In this document: positions 15,452 through 23,738 of the stretch, in pieces
How the letters are laid out: each line of letters starts with the position of its first letter
Position numbering within the stretch: the stretch's first letter is position 1
Source: a virus
Reading direction: 5' to 3' (one strand)
IMG/VR virus record: IMGVR_UViG_3300007276_000222
Span: 1-28,313 of that record
DNA: 28,313 nt
Notes under the pieces: model-generated
What the model saw: the letters and a program-made list of their open reading frames with translations, nothing else
Databases searched by the model: none
Told to the model about the DNA's origin: nothing
Position numbers and translations under genes: made by a program

Positions 15452-15802
15452 ATGTCTTTACGTAAAAAAATAAGTTCTGCTGTAGATAAAGCATTTACTG
15501 CGGTTGGCGATATAGCTGAGACAGTTATATTACGAACCAAGGCAACAGGCACCTACGATTTTGATACCGGTACAACTACTGACACTTATACTGAAACTTC
15601 AATTGAAGCTATCGTTATGTCTGTCAAACAAGAACCTAATCAAGCTGAGATCTTAGCTCCTCGGAAAGAGGTCTATATCAAAGAAAAAGATCTGGCAAGC
15701 CCTGCTTTATACGATACAGTTGTAATAGATAGCGTATCGCATATAATTATAAATTTCACCCACCAACCGGGTTTAATAACACTATTAGTAACGGAGGGAT
15801 AA
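15452..15802 (+). CDS. Probable head-closure (stopper) neck protein
   Basis: 116 residues, 3 nt after the adaptor gene. Mostly beta-strand: a short helical N-terminus, then the pattern ETVILRTKATGTYDFDTGTTT (about 23-43) and a second beta half ending TLLVTEG. The size and strand-rich pattern resemble stopper/head-closure proteins, and it lies between adaptor and tail terminator, exactly where a stopper is expected. Family call is by synteny. Confidence 0.68.
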   Translation: MSLRKKISSAVDKAFTAVGDIAETVILRTKATGTYDFDTGTTTDTYTETSIEAIVMSVKQEPNQAEILAPRKEVYIKEKDLASPALYDTVVIDSVSHIIINFTHQPGLITLLVTEG

Positions 15803-15803
15803 T

Positions 15804-16199
15804 ATGTCTAAATACACTACTATCTTAGTAGATATAGAATCTGTCTTTGCCACGCCTTCGTGGACAACGTACAGTATATCTGCTTATCCTTCAAACTATA
15901 TGGTACCCGCCCAGAAGACTGAGTTTGTTAAAATTGAAGTATTACCATTAACTGGTGATATTGATTATAACAGGTCAGGCATATTTGGAAAGGTTATCAT
16001 TCAAATCTACGTGAAAGCAAACCAAGGCACTAAGCGTCTCATGGAAATTGCAGATTCACTTGACAATATATTACAGAATAAACACTTAGGGACAGGCACT
16101 AGGACTCGGGAGAGTTCACTATCCGTCTTAGGTATCGACCGAGACAATCCTGATTTATTTCGTGGCGACTATTCTGTAGACTTTAACTATTTTAATTAA
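15804..16199 (+). CDS. Tail terminator protein
   Basis: 131 residues, ATG right after a GGAGGG site, 1 nt after the previous stop. Seen: PSNYMVPAQ and a central strand GDIDYNRSGIFGKVIIQIYVKANQGTKR (about 51-78), then a helix MEIADSLDNILQ, the pattern of phage tail-terminator-like (DUF4128-type) proteins. These cap the finished tail tube and dock to the neck. Its place between stopper and tail tube supports this. Confidence 0.75.
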   Translation: MSKYTTILVDIESVFATPSWTTYSISAYPSNYMVPAQKTEFVKIEVLPLTGDIDYNRSGIFGKVIIQIYVKANQGTKRLMEIADSLDNILQNKHLGTGTRTRESSLSVLGIDRDNPDLFRGDYSVDFNYFN

Positions 16200-16211
16200 C
16201 AGAGGTTAATA

Positions 16212-16823
16212 ATGGCACATATCACATCTATCGGTGCATCTAAGTTTACTACTTTAGATTTTGTAGAAAACACCGCTAATGACGCAAAGTCAGCGGCAGT
16301 AGACTTACACGCTCTTTTTGCAGATAACAGCGTAACTATTCTTGCAACCGAATTACCTACCGATGAAACAATCGTTGCAGAAGTTAAGCACGTTGGTAAC
16401 ATCCGTGAGTTCCCTAGCTTAGGTACCCCGGCAAACATCGTAAACGTTCCAGTATACGGACAAGCAACTTCAAGCCAGGTATCTGGTCAGTCTGATGCTC
16501 CTTCTTTGGAATTCACTGTAAACTACGTTCCTTCAGCTCACGCTAACCTAGACGTATTGCGTAAAGCAAATACTCGTTTATGTTATCGCGTACGTATTAC
16601 TGATGCGGATGTTACTACTGACGCAGCTGGTGTTTTAACAGCTGATAACGTTGATAAATTTGCTGATTTCTATTTCTTTGGTACTATTGCATCATTCGAA
16701 ATCTCTCCTTCATTATCTGATTCATTACAGGCAACTATTGCTGTAACAATCGAAGGCGATTTCAACGGTCCATTTAGCTTAGTAGCAGATATAACTACTT
16801 CTACTTACGCACTTCCTGCATAA
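16212..16823 (+). CDS. Major tail (tube) protein
   Basis: 203 residues, ATG with AGAGG upstream. Beta-rich with strongly biased codons like the capsid gene, so highly expressed. It lies between the tail terminator and the G/GT chaperones, the invariable place of the siphovirus tube gene, and is followed by an intrinsic terminator, as expected for a protein needed in large excess. No immunoglobulin-like extra domain is evident at this length. Confidence 0.85.
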   Translation: MAHITSIGASKFTTLDFVENTANDAKSAAVDLHALFADNSVTILATELPTDETIVAEVKHVGNIREFPSLGTPANIVNVPVYGQATSSQVSGQSDAPSLEFTVNYVPSAHANLDVLRKANTRLCYRVRITDADVTTDAAGVLTADNVDKFADFYFFGTIASFEISPSLSDSLQATIAVTIEGDFNGPFSLVADITTSTYALPA

Positions 16824-16846
16824 GTAAAACAACATTAATCAAGAGG

Positions 16847-16873
16847 GAGAGTCTTTCGGCTCTCTACTTTTTT
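16847..16873 (+). terminator. Intrinsic terminator after the tail tube gene
   Basis: GAGAGTC (16847-16853), loop TTTC, GGCTCTC (16858-16864), one T-G pair, followed by AC and six T residues (16868-16873). It lies 23 nt after the tube stop and would lower expression of chaperone and tape-measure genes relative to capsid and tube. Confidence 0.85.
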
Positions 16874-16889
16874 ATACTAGGATACTAAT

Positions 16890-17138
16890 ATGAATAACGA
16901 CAAACCACCTTTTGACAAAGGTTTTGTTCTTCAAACTACACTACGTAATATGAAGAAAGATATTGATTTCAGTTCACGTAAGACCTTCGATAGGTTCAAG
17001 GATTTCTCTGATGAGACTAACCCTGACCACGTAGAAAAACGTACTGAGATATTCGAAACACTTGACGTGTTAAACAAGATGCATAACCTTTTGGATGAAT
17101 TCCAAGAGCATAACAAACATTTATTTGATAAAGGATAA
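16890..17138 (+). CDS. Small hydrophilic protein, function unknown
   Basis: 82 residues, ATG with AGGA about 8 nt upstream, between the tube terminator and the chaperone gene. Highly charged and helical, with a coiled-coil-like C-terminal half (about 48-80), no membrane segment, no cysteine. Location suggests a tail-assembly helper, but no family is recognised. Confidence 0.6.
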   Translation: MNNDKPPFDKGFVLQTTLRNMKKDIDFSSRKTFDRFKDFSDETNPDHVEKRTEIFETLDVLNKMHNLLDEFQEHNKHLFDKG

Positions 17139-17142
17139 CAAC

Positions 17143-17439
17143 ATGAAACATTTAATCGGTAAACAAATCACAAAGAAAGTACCCTTCATGGGCGAAGAAG
17201 TTGAAGTACGTAGCTTAACTGTAGGACAAGCTCGTGAAATCGAAGCCATATCTAAGGAAGTCAACGCTCTTCCAGAACAGGATAGAGACCACCTTAGCTT
17301 GCTACGTAAAGTAGTCCGTATCGCCGTTGTCGGTGCAGAAGAACTTACTGACGAAGAAATAGACTCTTTCCCTATCTTAGAACTATCCACTTTATCGCAG
17401 TCCATTATGGGCGGCGGTGTTGATTTGGGAAACGGTTAG
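17143..17439 (+). CDS. Tail assembly chaperone G-like
   Basis: 98 residues from the ATG at 17143 with AAGGA 7-8 nt upstream; upstream in-frame ATG codons lack a site. Seen: a short N-terminal strand pair, then a helical region (TVGQAREIEAISKEV) and a C-terminal acidic segment (ELTDEEIDSFPI), ending in a Gly-rich tail before TAG. The position between tube and tape measure is that of lambda gpG, which coats the tape measure during tail assembly. A slippery heptamer overlaps its end, giving a longer form. Confidence 0.82.
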   Translation: MKHLIGKQITKKVPFMGEEVEVRSLTVGQAREIEAISKEVNALPEQDRDHLSLLRKVVRIAVVGAEELTDEEIDSFPILELSTLSQSIMGGGVDLGNG

Positions 17440-17753
17440 ACCCCGAAGACATGTTTGTGTTTGAACTGGCATTCCATTTAGGTATGCCTGTTTATCAAAT
17501 ATTAGACGAGATGCCTGCTAAAGAACTACAACAGTGGGCGCTCTTTCTAGAAGCAAGACCTATCGGTTGGAGAGACGACAACAGAACCTCTATGTTGCTA
17601 AACGCGCAAGGTGTTAAGCAAAGCGGTCCTGAAATGTTCCCTACCTTAAAAGCACTTAAGGACTCGGAAGCTAAACGCTCTGATCAAGAAGTGATGCAAA
17701 CTACTCTTAAGAAATCTATCTTTGGAGCTATGCTGCAATCTGCTCATAAATAA
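17143..17753 (+). CDS. Tail assembly chaperone GT fusion by programmed -1 frameshift
   Basis: The slippery heptamer GGGAAAC lies at 17427-17433, in the frame G-GGA-AAC, two codons before the G stop. A -1 shift there continues as R-L-D-P-E-D into the frame that ends at 17753, giving about 203 residues. Lambda uses the near-identical GGGAAAG at the same place. The -1 frame has a TGA at 17421-17423 just upstream, so the T part is reached only through the slip. The T region (about 98-203) contains FELAFHLGMPVYQILDEMP and a C-terminal helix, like lambda gpT. GT recruits tube protein to the tape measure; G:GT ratio matters for tail length. Confidence 0.88.
17427..17433 (+). promoter_or_regulatory. 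-1 ribosomal frameshift slippery site
   Basis: GGGAAAC matches X-XXY-YYZ with X=G, Y=A, Z=C in the correct phase relative to the ATG at 17143. A downstream stop in the zero frame follows at 17437. No strong pseudoknot was identified by eye. Confidence 0.88.
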
Positions 17754-17764
17754 AGGAGATTATA

Positions 17765-18166
17765 ATGGCATATACAATAAAATTAAAAAACTTTGAAAGT
17801 GTTAGACGCGAGTTGAATGAAGAATATACGAAGTTAATAAATCAATCTCAGCGGATATCTGCTTTTCAGGCCATTACAGAGCTTGCATACAACACTCCTG
17901 TAGACTCGGGTCGCGCAAGAAGTGCTTGGGCTTTGAATACCTCTAAGGAACTGATCGATAGTCAAGGGGGTGTCTTTTCAGCCAACCCTACCATAAGGCT
18001 CGGTCCAGTACCTACAAACGTAATAGAAACGCTTTATATCACTAATGGTACACCTTACATACTAGACCTGAACGCAGGGTCATCCCTTCAAGCTCCTGTC
18101 CGCTTTATTGAAACTACTATTTCAAAGTATTTCAAAATTAAAGGCACAGTCGCAAGAAGTACATAA
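17765..18166 (+). CDS. HK97 gp10-like tail/neck completion protein
   Basis: 133 residues, AAGGAG 8-9 nt before the ATG. Seen: NTPVDSGRARSAW (about 43-55), corresponding to the TPVDTGxxxxxW pattern of HK97-gp10-like proteins, then YITNGTPYI (about 99-107) and GSSLQAP (about 112-118), with a C-terminal helix. In most siphoviruses this gene sits in the neck cluster before the tail terminator; here it lies between the GT chaperone and the tape measure. That shift suggests reassortment, but the family match is strong. Confidence 0.82.
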   Translation: MAYTIKLKNFESVRRELNEEYTKLINQSQRISAFQAITELAYNTPVDSGRARSAWALNTSKELIDSQGGVFSANPTIRLGPVPTNVIETLYITNGTPYILDLNAGSSLQAPVRFIETTISKYFKIKGTVARST

Positions 18167-18172
18167 CAACTG

Positions 18173-18209
18173 CCCCCTGGAACTAATCTTGGGGGTCTTT
18201 TTTTTTTTT
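18173..18209 (+). terminator. Intrinsic terminator with 12-T tract before the tape measure gene
   Basis: CCCCC (18173-18177), 13-nt loop, GGGGG (18191-18195), then TC and twelve T residues (18198-18209). A short GC-only stem with a long T tract. The tape-measure ribosome site GGAGG follows within 10 nt, so some read-through must occur. Confidence 0.75.
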
Positions 18210-18226
18210 CCATCGGAGGCATATCA

Positions 18227-21200
18227 ATGAGTTTAGAAATTGAAATCAAAAGTAATTCTAAACAGGCTGAAGCTAGTCTTAAGCGCCTTCTGTCAACTCT
18301 CGATGAACTCCCTACTTCTGTAAGGAAAAGCGGTGCAGAAATATCCAGCTTTTCTAAAGATGTCTCTAATGATCTAAAGGCCATAAACAAAAATGTAGAA
18401 AAATCCGGTAAAAGCTTACAAAACACAGTACGCAGCCTTAGCACCTTTGCTAAGATCACCGGGGGGCTTATCACAAGTCTGCTTGCGGCAGGAGGAATCT
18501 CTAGCCTAAGCTCACAGTTTACAGAACTCAATAACAGAATTGCACTTACTACAGGTAGAACAGGGCAATTAGTCGTACAACAACAAAAACTATTCGGCAT
18601 AGCTCGTAGGAGCAATGTTGATTTAGAAACTACAGTCAACTTATATTCAAGCTTAGTTGTCAACGCGCAACGTGGCAGAAAAGAAGCCACTGCGCTTACC
18701 GAAGTGCTCATCAAGGCAGGTAAAATTGGTGGTGGTCCTGCAGCAACAATCTCTGCTTCCCTAACGCAGCTACAACAAGGCTTAGCAGCGGGTACTCTCA
18801 GAGGTGACGAGCTTAACTCTGTACTTGAAGGAACTCCGCGTATTGCACAAGCAATCGCTAAGGAGTTGAAAACAACCGTTGGCCAACTGAAGAAGCTTGC
18901 CGAAGAAGGAAAGATTTCTGGAGATACAGTAGCTAACGCATTACTTAATGCCAAGGATGATATTGAAGCAGAATTTGCTACTCTGAAAATTCCTTTTAAC
19001 CAGATCATTGCAAACTCTGGTAGAGAACTCGGTATCTCTCTGAATAGACTGTTTGGCACAGTCTCAGATACCCTCAAAACAATTACTGGTGGAGAGGATA
19101 TTGTACAGAACTTAACAGCAGGAATCACTAACGCTATTGACAATATATCAGTGTTCCTAAGAGTTATACAAACAGATATCTTACTACTTAAATTAGAGTT
19201 TGGAAGCCTAGAAGGCGCTGTTGTAAATAGCTTTAAGCGTATGGTAGACGGAGTAGTTTCTTACGCTAGTCGCCTATTCGGCGCTCTTGATGCGGTTAAA
19301 TCTTTTGCAAAGAGCGTAGGTACTATCTTCTACGACTTGTATATCGAAATTGTAGGTAACTCTACTTGGCCGGACCTAGTAAATGGGGTAGTTGATTACA
19401 CAGACAACTTAAACAAAGCAGCAACTAAAGTTAATTCGTTTGCAGCTAAAGCAGGTGGCATCTTCGCTAGTTTGCGAGATAAGATAAAGGATGCATTTGA
19501 AGGTATAGTTTTCCCTAGTACCGAAGGTTTCCAAACCTTCCTAAAAAAGATACAAAATGGTATTAAACTTTTTGTAAACAAATTAACTTCTTTTGCTGTA
19601 GTAGGGATAATTGGAGCACTAGCTGCTGCCTTGACCGCTGCTTTCGCGATAGCAGTTATAGGAGGAGGCTTCGCTGGCTCCTTAGGCGCTAAGATTGCTA
19701 CTGCTTTCATTGGAGTAGTCGGGGCTTACCTCATAGGTATTGTAGACTCATTTGATATGGGAAGAGCTACCTCTTCTGGTCCAATGAATGAGCTTCTTGA
19801 GAGTCAAGTAAACATTTTGTTAACTATCGCTCACGGGATTAGCGCGCTTGTCTCAGGTGCAGCACCTTTAATGCCTACTGATAGTCTAGAAAAGGTAATG
19901 AACTTCCTTAGTGAGAACATAATAGCCGTTGCGGCGAGCTTACCTATCCTGGTTGCTGCTATAAAAACTATGGTAGCCGCAGGAGCGACAGGTGGTTCAA
20001 GCATACTTAACCCCCTCGGCGGTGCTACTAAAGCCGTGGGTCAAAACCTCGGCGATGTTTGGCAAGGAAGAGCGGCTGGCGGTTTTATTCGAGGACTACA
20101 AGCCCAAGGCCAGCTGTTAAACGCCGAACTTGGAGGTTTAAAAGAATCTATACGAGGACAGAAACTGAGATTAGAATCTGAGTTATCAGGATTAGCTACT
20201 ACGTCAGCGAGAGCCAATAAGATAAACCAGGAGCTAGTTGGGCTGAAAGCGCAAGAGAAAGCCGAAACCACCAAACTTGTTAATTCGATACAAATGAACC
20301 AAAAGAAGTTGCAGATTAACTCACAACTACTAGACGGTCCTAATTCTAGGCTCAAAGAAACACTATCCGCAGCTATCGGTGCTTTCGGTAGGTTAGGCGG
20401 AATGATAGGTGGAACGGTAGGTGGTTTCCTGGGCGCGGGTATGATGGCTAAAGCCGCTAAGACATTTGGCATGAACAGCGCTGAGACTATGATTAGTGTT
20501 CTCATAGCAGCACAGCTTGGACAACTAATAGTAGGGAGTATTGTTCAGGCGATCTTTCAAGTGACCGCTGCTACATTTCAGATGCTAATTACAGGCCTAC
20601 TAACCCCAATGATTACGAGTGTGTTTGTTGGCGCAGGTAAGGCATTACTATTCATCGGTAAGGGCTTCGTATTACTTACAAAAACTCTCCTGGTTGCTAT
20701 GCGTGTAGGCATTTTAGCGGGCGCAGCAGCTCTGAGAGTTGGCATTATGGCCTCATTCGTAGCCGTAAGAGCCATTATGATAGGCGCACAGATCGCAGGA
20801 GCTACCGCAGGCGCAGCTATTACGCTAGCAGCTTCCTCTATAATGACAGCGTCCTCACTTGTTTTCCTCGCTGCTGTCCAAGGCGCTGCATTCTTATTAG
20901 CAATGGCTCCGATAAGTGGTATGGCTCTTCTTGTTATTGGACTTGTAGCAGCACTTGTAGGGGCAATTGCCGTTATTGCATACCTGCTTAGCGATGAGAT
21001 AATGGCAGCAGGCGAAGTTCTGATGGGATACATTAGAGCTGGATTTGACTTCCTCGAGGAGGTAGGTCGTAAACTAGGTGGTGCTATATTTGAAGGTATG
21101 ACGTGGTTAAAAGAAGCAGGTACTACTTTCGCGGATTCCATACTCGATGGTTTAAGTGGTCTAGTAGACCTCGCTTCGGAGATGGGTTCTACTATCCTCT

Positions 21201-22978
21201 CTTACATCAAGAGTGCCTTCGGTTTCGGCGGTGGATCAGACACTAAAACAAATGAAAAACCTATAGCACCTGTTAAACGTGCAAATGGCGGTTCTGTATT
21301 TGGTGCAGGCTCAGCTACTTCAGATTCTATTCCCGCTATGTTGTCTAATGGCGAGTTTGTCATGAAGACATCAGTGGCATCTGAACATCGCCCCTTCTTA
21401 GAACAGCTTAACTCCACAGGTAAACTTCCAGGTTTCGCTGGTGGCGGTAGTGTAGGTAGCTCTAGCAGTGCAACCTCTTCTGGCGGTGGCGGTGTGTTAA
21501 GTGGAATGGGTGATTTATTCATGTCGGCACTTGAATCATTAGGGTCCATGCTTGAGTCTCTTCTTGGTAAAGAGAACTATGCCAGTGTATCTAAGGTTAT
21601 CTCTGGATTAAAAGATACTATCTTAAAAGGTTTTAATGCTTTCGGTGGAGATAGTTCAAAGGCTAGTGATAGTATATTTAGCGCTGATGATCTCATTATC
21701 TCGTTGACTAAAACGTTATCAGATCAAACACTAGACACTGACGTCTTAGCAAAAGAACTTGCTGAAAATGCTAGCTTGACTAAGAGACTTTTGGATCTTA
21801 GCGATAGTCGTAATAAGGTACAAGCTAAGATTTTTGAGATGGAGAAGCGTAACGAGAAAGTACCTCTCCAACTGTTAAGCCAACTTAAAATCTTGGATAA
21901 CGACCTTATCACCCAATTAGGAAATGTATCTGCTATCCTCGAAGATGTTGCAGAAAATACTAAGGTAGTGATTCCCGCAATTGCAGCACTGGCTTCAAAA
22001 GGAGTTGGTAAAATTAAGGGAGATGTAGAATCAGGTATCGGAGGTCTGCTTAAAGGCGAGACTGACTTTAAGGGTTTTGCAAATGGTCTGTTAGACTCTT
22101 TCACGGGTACTGTATTAGATACTTTAGCTAGTGGTATTACTGAAAGTATCTTTAATAACGTAGACGGTGAAGCTAGCGATTTCTCAAAAGCACTAGAAAC
22201 TATGTTTTCTGATATAGGCATGCTAGGTTTTGGCGGCGAGGAAGGCGGTGGTATACTCTCTTCTCTTGGCGGAATCTTTGGCTTTGGCGGTGGAAAGGAA
22301 GATAAAGCACCAAGTAAAGGTGGCAGTGCCGGAGATTACACAGGTGGCGCTTTCGCAGCTTTCGCAGGAGACAAAAGCGAAGGTGGTAGTGCTAAAGATT
22401 ACACAGGTGGCGCTTTCGCAGCTTTCACAGGAGGCGGCGCAGGTGCTGCTGAAGGAGCAGGTGAAGGAGTAGAAGCAGGTATGGACGCAGGTGCTGGTAG
22501 CATCGGTAAAATATTCGATGGCTTTTTACCCGGATTAGGTGGCTTGTTCGATGGGCTACTCGGTGGCTTTGGCGGTGTTTTCAGTGGCTTACTAAGTTCT
22601 CTTGGCGGCTTATTTGGCGGCGGTGGAGGTGGTGGTGATCTACTAGGTTCTCTTGGCGGCTTATTTGGCGGCGGTGAAGGTGGCGGCGGTATATTCTCTG
22701 CTATTGGTGGATTCTTCAATGATGGCGGCTTAGTACCTGGTGGCGGACCTACTCCTGTAATTGCTCATGGTGGGGAAATGATTCTCAACAAAAGGCAGCA
22801 ATCTAATCTTTTCGGTGAACTTGACCGTTCAAGAAATGGACAAGCAGGAAATCAACAGCAAATAAGCATTAATGTCACAGGTGATATCTCACGTCAAACT
22901 AAGAAAGAAATCTATAGTATGATGCCGACTATCGCTCAAGGTGTTAACCAACAAAATAAAGAACAAAACAGAAAATAA
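18227..22978 (+). CDS. Tape measure protein
   Basis: 1583 residues, ATG with GGAGG 8 nt upstream. Seen: an N-terminal coiled coil (about 5-75), the tape-measure N-terminal domain (about 75-260) with the family-like pattern LQQGLAAGTLRGDELNSVLEG, hydrophobic membrane-like stretches at about 455-510, 565-585 and 795-920, and a C-terminal Gly-rich half. The motif SDSIPAMLSNGEFVM (about 1034-1048) and the end motif PTPVIAHGGEMILN recur in tape-measure C-termini. At about 0.15 nm per residue the protein predicts a tail near 240 nm. The hydrophobic block probably enters the host membrane for DNA delivery. Two in-frame tandem repeats lie near the C-terminus. Confidence 0.93.
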   Translation: MSLEIEIKSNSKQAEASLKRLLSTLDELPTSVRKSGAEISSFSKDVSNDLKAINKNVEKSGKSLQNTVRSLSTFAKITGGLITSLLAAGGISSLSSQFTELNNRIALTTGRTGQLVVQQQKLFGIARRSNVDLETTVNLYSSLVVNAQRGRKEATALTEVLIKAGKIGGGPAATISASLTQLQQGLAAGTLRGDELNSVLEGTPRIAQAIAKELKTTVGQLKKLAEEGKISGDTVANALLNAKDDIEAEFATLKIPFNQIIANSGRELGISLNRLFGTVSDTLKTITGGEDIVQNLTAGITNAIDNISVFLRVIQTDILLLKLEFGSLEGAVVNSFKRMVDGVVSYASRLFGALDAVKSFAKSVGTIFYDLYIEIVGNSTWPDLVNGVVDYTDNLNKAATKVNSFAAKAGGIFASLRDKIKDAFEGIVFPSTEGFQTFLKKIQNGIKLFVNKLTSFAVVGIIGALAAALTAAFAIAVIGGGFAGSLGAKIATAFIGVVGAYLIGIVDSFDMGRATSSGPMNELLESQVNILLTIAHGISALVSGAAPLMPTDSLEKVMNFLSENIIAVAASLPILVAAIKTMVAAGATGGSSILNPLGGATKAVGQNLGDVWQGRAAGGFIRGLQAQGQLLNAELGGLKESIRGQKLRLESELSGLATTSARANKINQELVGLKAQEKAETTKLVNSIQMNQKKLQINSQLLDGPNSRLKETLSAAIGAFGRLGGMIGGTVGGFLGAGMMAKAAKTFGMNSAETMISVLIAAQLGQLIVGSIVQAIFQVTAATFQMLITGLLTPMITSVFVGAGKALLFIGKGFVLLTKTLLVAMRVGILAGAAALRVGIMASFVAVRAIMIGAQIAGATAGAAITLAASSIMTASSLVFLAAVQGAAFLLAMAPISGMALLVIGLVAALVGAIAVIAYLLSDEIMAAGEVLMGYIRAGFDFLEEVGRKLGGAIFEGMTWLKEAGTTFADSILDGLSGLVDLASEMGSTILSYIKSAFGFGGGSDTKTNEKPIAPVKRANGGSVFGAGSATSDSIPAMLSNGEFVMKTSVASEHRPFLEQLNSTGKLPGFAGGGSVGSSSSATSSGGGGVLSGMGDLFMSALESLGSMLESLLGKENYASVSKVISGLKDTILKGFNAFGGDSSKASDSIFSADDLIISLTKTLSDQTLDTDVLAKELAENASLTKRLLDLSDSRNKVQAKIFEMEKRNEKVPLQLLSQLKILDNDLITQLGNVSAILEDVAENTKVVIPAIAALASKGVGKIKGDVESGIGGLLKGETDFKGFANGLLDSFTGTVLDTLASGITESIFNNVDGEASDFSKALETMFSDIGMLGFGGEEGGGILSSLGGIFGFGGGKEDKAPSKGGSAGDYTGGAFAAFAGDKSEGGSAKDYTGGAFAAFTGGGAGAAEGAGEGVEAGMDAGAGSIGKIFDGFLPGLGGLFDGLLGGFGGVFSGLLSSLGGLFGGGGGGGDLLGSLGGLFGGGEGGGGIFSAIGGFFNDGGLVPGGGPTPVIAHGGEMILNKRQQSNLFGELDRSRNGQAGNQQQISINVTGDISRQTKKEIYSMMPTIAQGVNQQNKEQNRK
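22319..22433 (+). repeat. 63-bp tandem repeat inside the tape measure gene
   Basis: About 52 nt (22319-22370) recur at 22382-22433 with a few differences, period 63 nt = 21 codons. They encode two copies of GGSAxDYTGGAFAAFxG. The shared part ACAGGTGGCGCTTTCGCAGC is exact. In-frame period points to recent internal duplication. Confidence 0.85.
22596..22676 (+). repeat. Second in-frame glycine-rich repeat in the tape measure gene
   Basis: A 30-nt exact repeat starting GTTCTCTTGGCGGCTTATTT at 22596-22625 and 22647-22676, period 51 nt (17 codons), encoding SLGGLFGGGxGGG twice within a Gly-rich segment (about residues 1450-1490). Confidence 0.8.
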
Positions 22979-22989
22979 GGAGAAAAGGA

Positions 22990-23607
22990 ATGGCAGTATA
23001 TTACTTCCAAGAACAGGAAATCGTAACTCCATTCCGTATCTCATCTAATGAACCTGTTTTCTCTGCGGATACTGTAACATTAAAAGTCCGTAGAGTAAAA
23101 CAAGGCGCACAAAGATGGGAGATGGAATTTAAAGTAGTAATGACTGATGCTACATCTACCTTTGCAGATATGATTACAGGGTTCCATGATGTAGTGAATC
23201 TCGAAATGCCACAGCTGAATGTTCGTGGTGAGACCATACTACAAGGTACTAGTAATAGCGCATTGACAGTTTCTACAAATCATGCTGCTGGGGATAGTAG
23301 TGTTGCATTAACTGGTATGACTACGGGTGAGACAATTAACAAAGGCCGTTTTGTAAAGTTCGCTAACCACGATAAAATTTATTTAGTTACTAGCACTACC
23401 ACCTCTGCTGGAGCTGGTTATGGCACGCTAAATATTTATCCGAGCTTAAGAACAGCGGTACCTAACGCTACCTCGTTTCTTTACCGAGACATAACAGACA
23501 ATATAACATTCACGGCTTATAGAGATATAACTAACGTACAGGGCATCACTTACACTGATGGCATCCTATCCGAGATGGGAACAATAAACCTCATTGAAGC
23601 ATTATAG
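22990..23607 (+). CDS. Distal tail protein, unassigned
   Basis: 205 residues, ATG with AAGGA upstream, 11 nt after the tape measure. Beta-rich, starting with an aromatic patch (VYYFQEQEIVTPF) and a strand block LKVRRVKQGAQRWEMEFKV (about 31-49), with a central Ser/Thr/Gly-rich part (about 85-145). The location directly after the tape measure is that of distal-tail (Dit-like or gpM-like) proteins, which form the ring joining tube to hub. No firm family match by eye. Confidence 0.65.
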   Translation: MAVYYFQEQEIVTPFRISSNEPVFSADTVTLKVRRVKQGAQRWEMEFKVVMTDATSTFADMITGFHDVVNLEMPQLNVRGETILQGTSNSALTVSTNHAAGDSSVALTGMTTGETINKGRFVKFANHDKIYLVTSTTTSAGAGYGTLNIYPSLRTAVPNATSFLYRDITDNITFTAYRDITNVQGITYTDGILSEMGTINLIEAL

Positions 23608-23612
23608 ATAGT

Positions 23613-23635
23613 GGTCTCCGGGCCTCTCTCTTTTT
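23613..23635 (+). terminator. Weak intrinsic terminator candidate
   Basis: GGTC (23613-23616), loop TCCG, GGCC (23621-23624), one T-G pair, followed after TCTCTC by five T. The stem is short, so termination would be partial at most. Confidence 0.3.
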
Positions 23636-23648
23636 AAAGGAGAAACTT

Positions 23649-23738
23649 ATGAAAACAGTAATATACTGTGTACATAAAGAGGCGCGCATATCACAACCCA
23701 CAAAGGGATATACATTCAAAAGAGAGAATTTAAAATGA
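23649..23738 (+). CDS. 29-residue ORF coupled to the next gene
   Basis: ATG at 23649 has a good AAGGAG site 6-7 nt upstream, and the frame encodes 29 residues (starts MKTVIYCVHKEARIS, basic C-terminus) ending at TGA 23736-23738. That stop overlaps the next ATG as ATGA. The following gene has only a weak AGAGAG site of its own, so this ORF could feed ribosomes to it. It may be a real micropeptide or a purely regulatory leader; no family. Confidence 0.45.
   Translation: MKTVIYCVHKEARISQPTKGYTFKRENLK

Noticed and set aside
18088-19143. Long minus-strand ORF (351 codons) over the end of the gp10-like gene and the start of the tape measure
   Set aside because: It overlaps two well-supported + strand genes, crosses a terminator, has no family features and a composition expected from the antisense of Lys/Leu/Ala-rich coding sequence.
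20578-21141. Minus-strand ORF (187 codons) with repetitive Ala/Pro/Ile composition
   Set aside because: It is the antisense of the hydrophobic tape-measure block; no independent ribosome site or family pattern.
22230-22472. 80-codon + strand ORF in another frame within the tape measure
   Set aside because: It lies inside the Gly-rich repeats of the tape measure, and its repeated sequence mirrors the DNA duplication rather than a separate protein.
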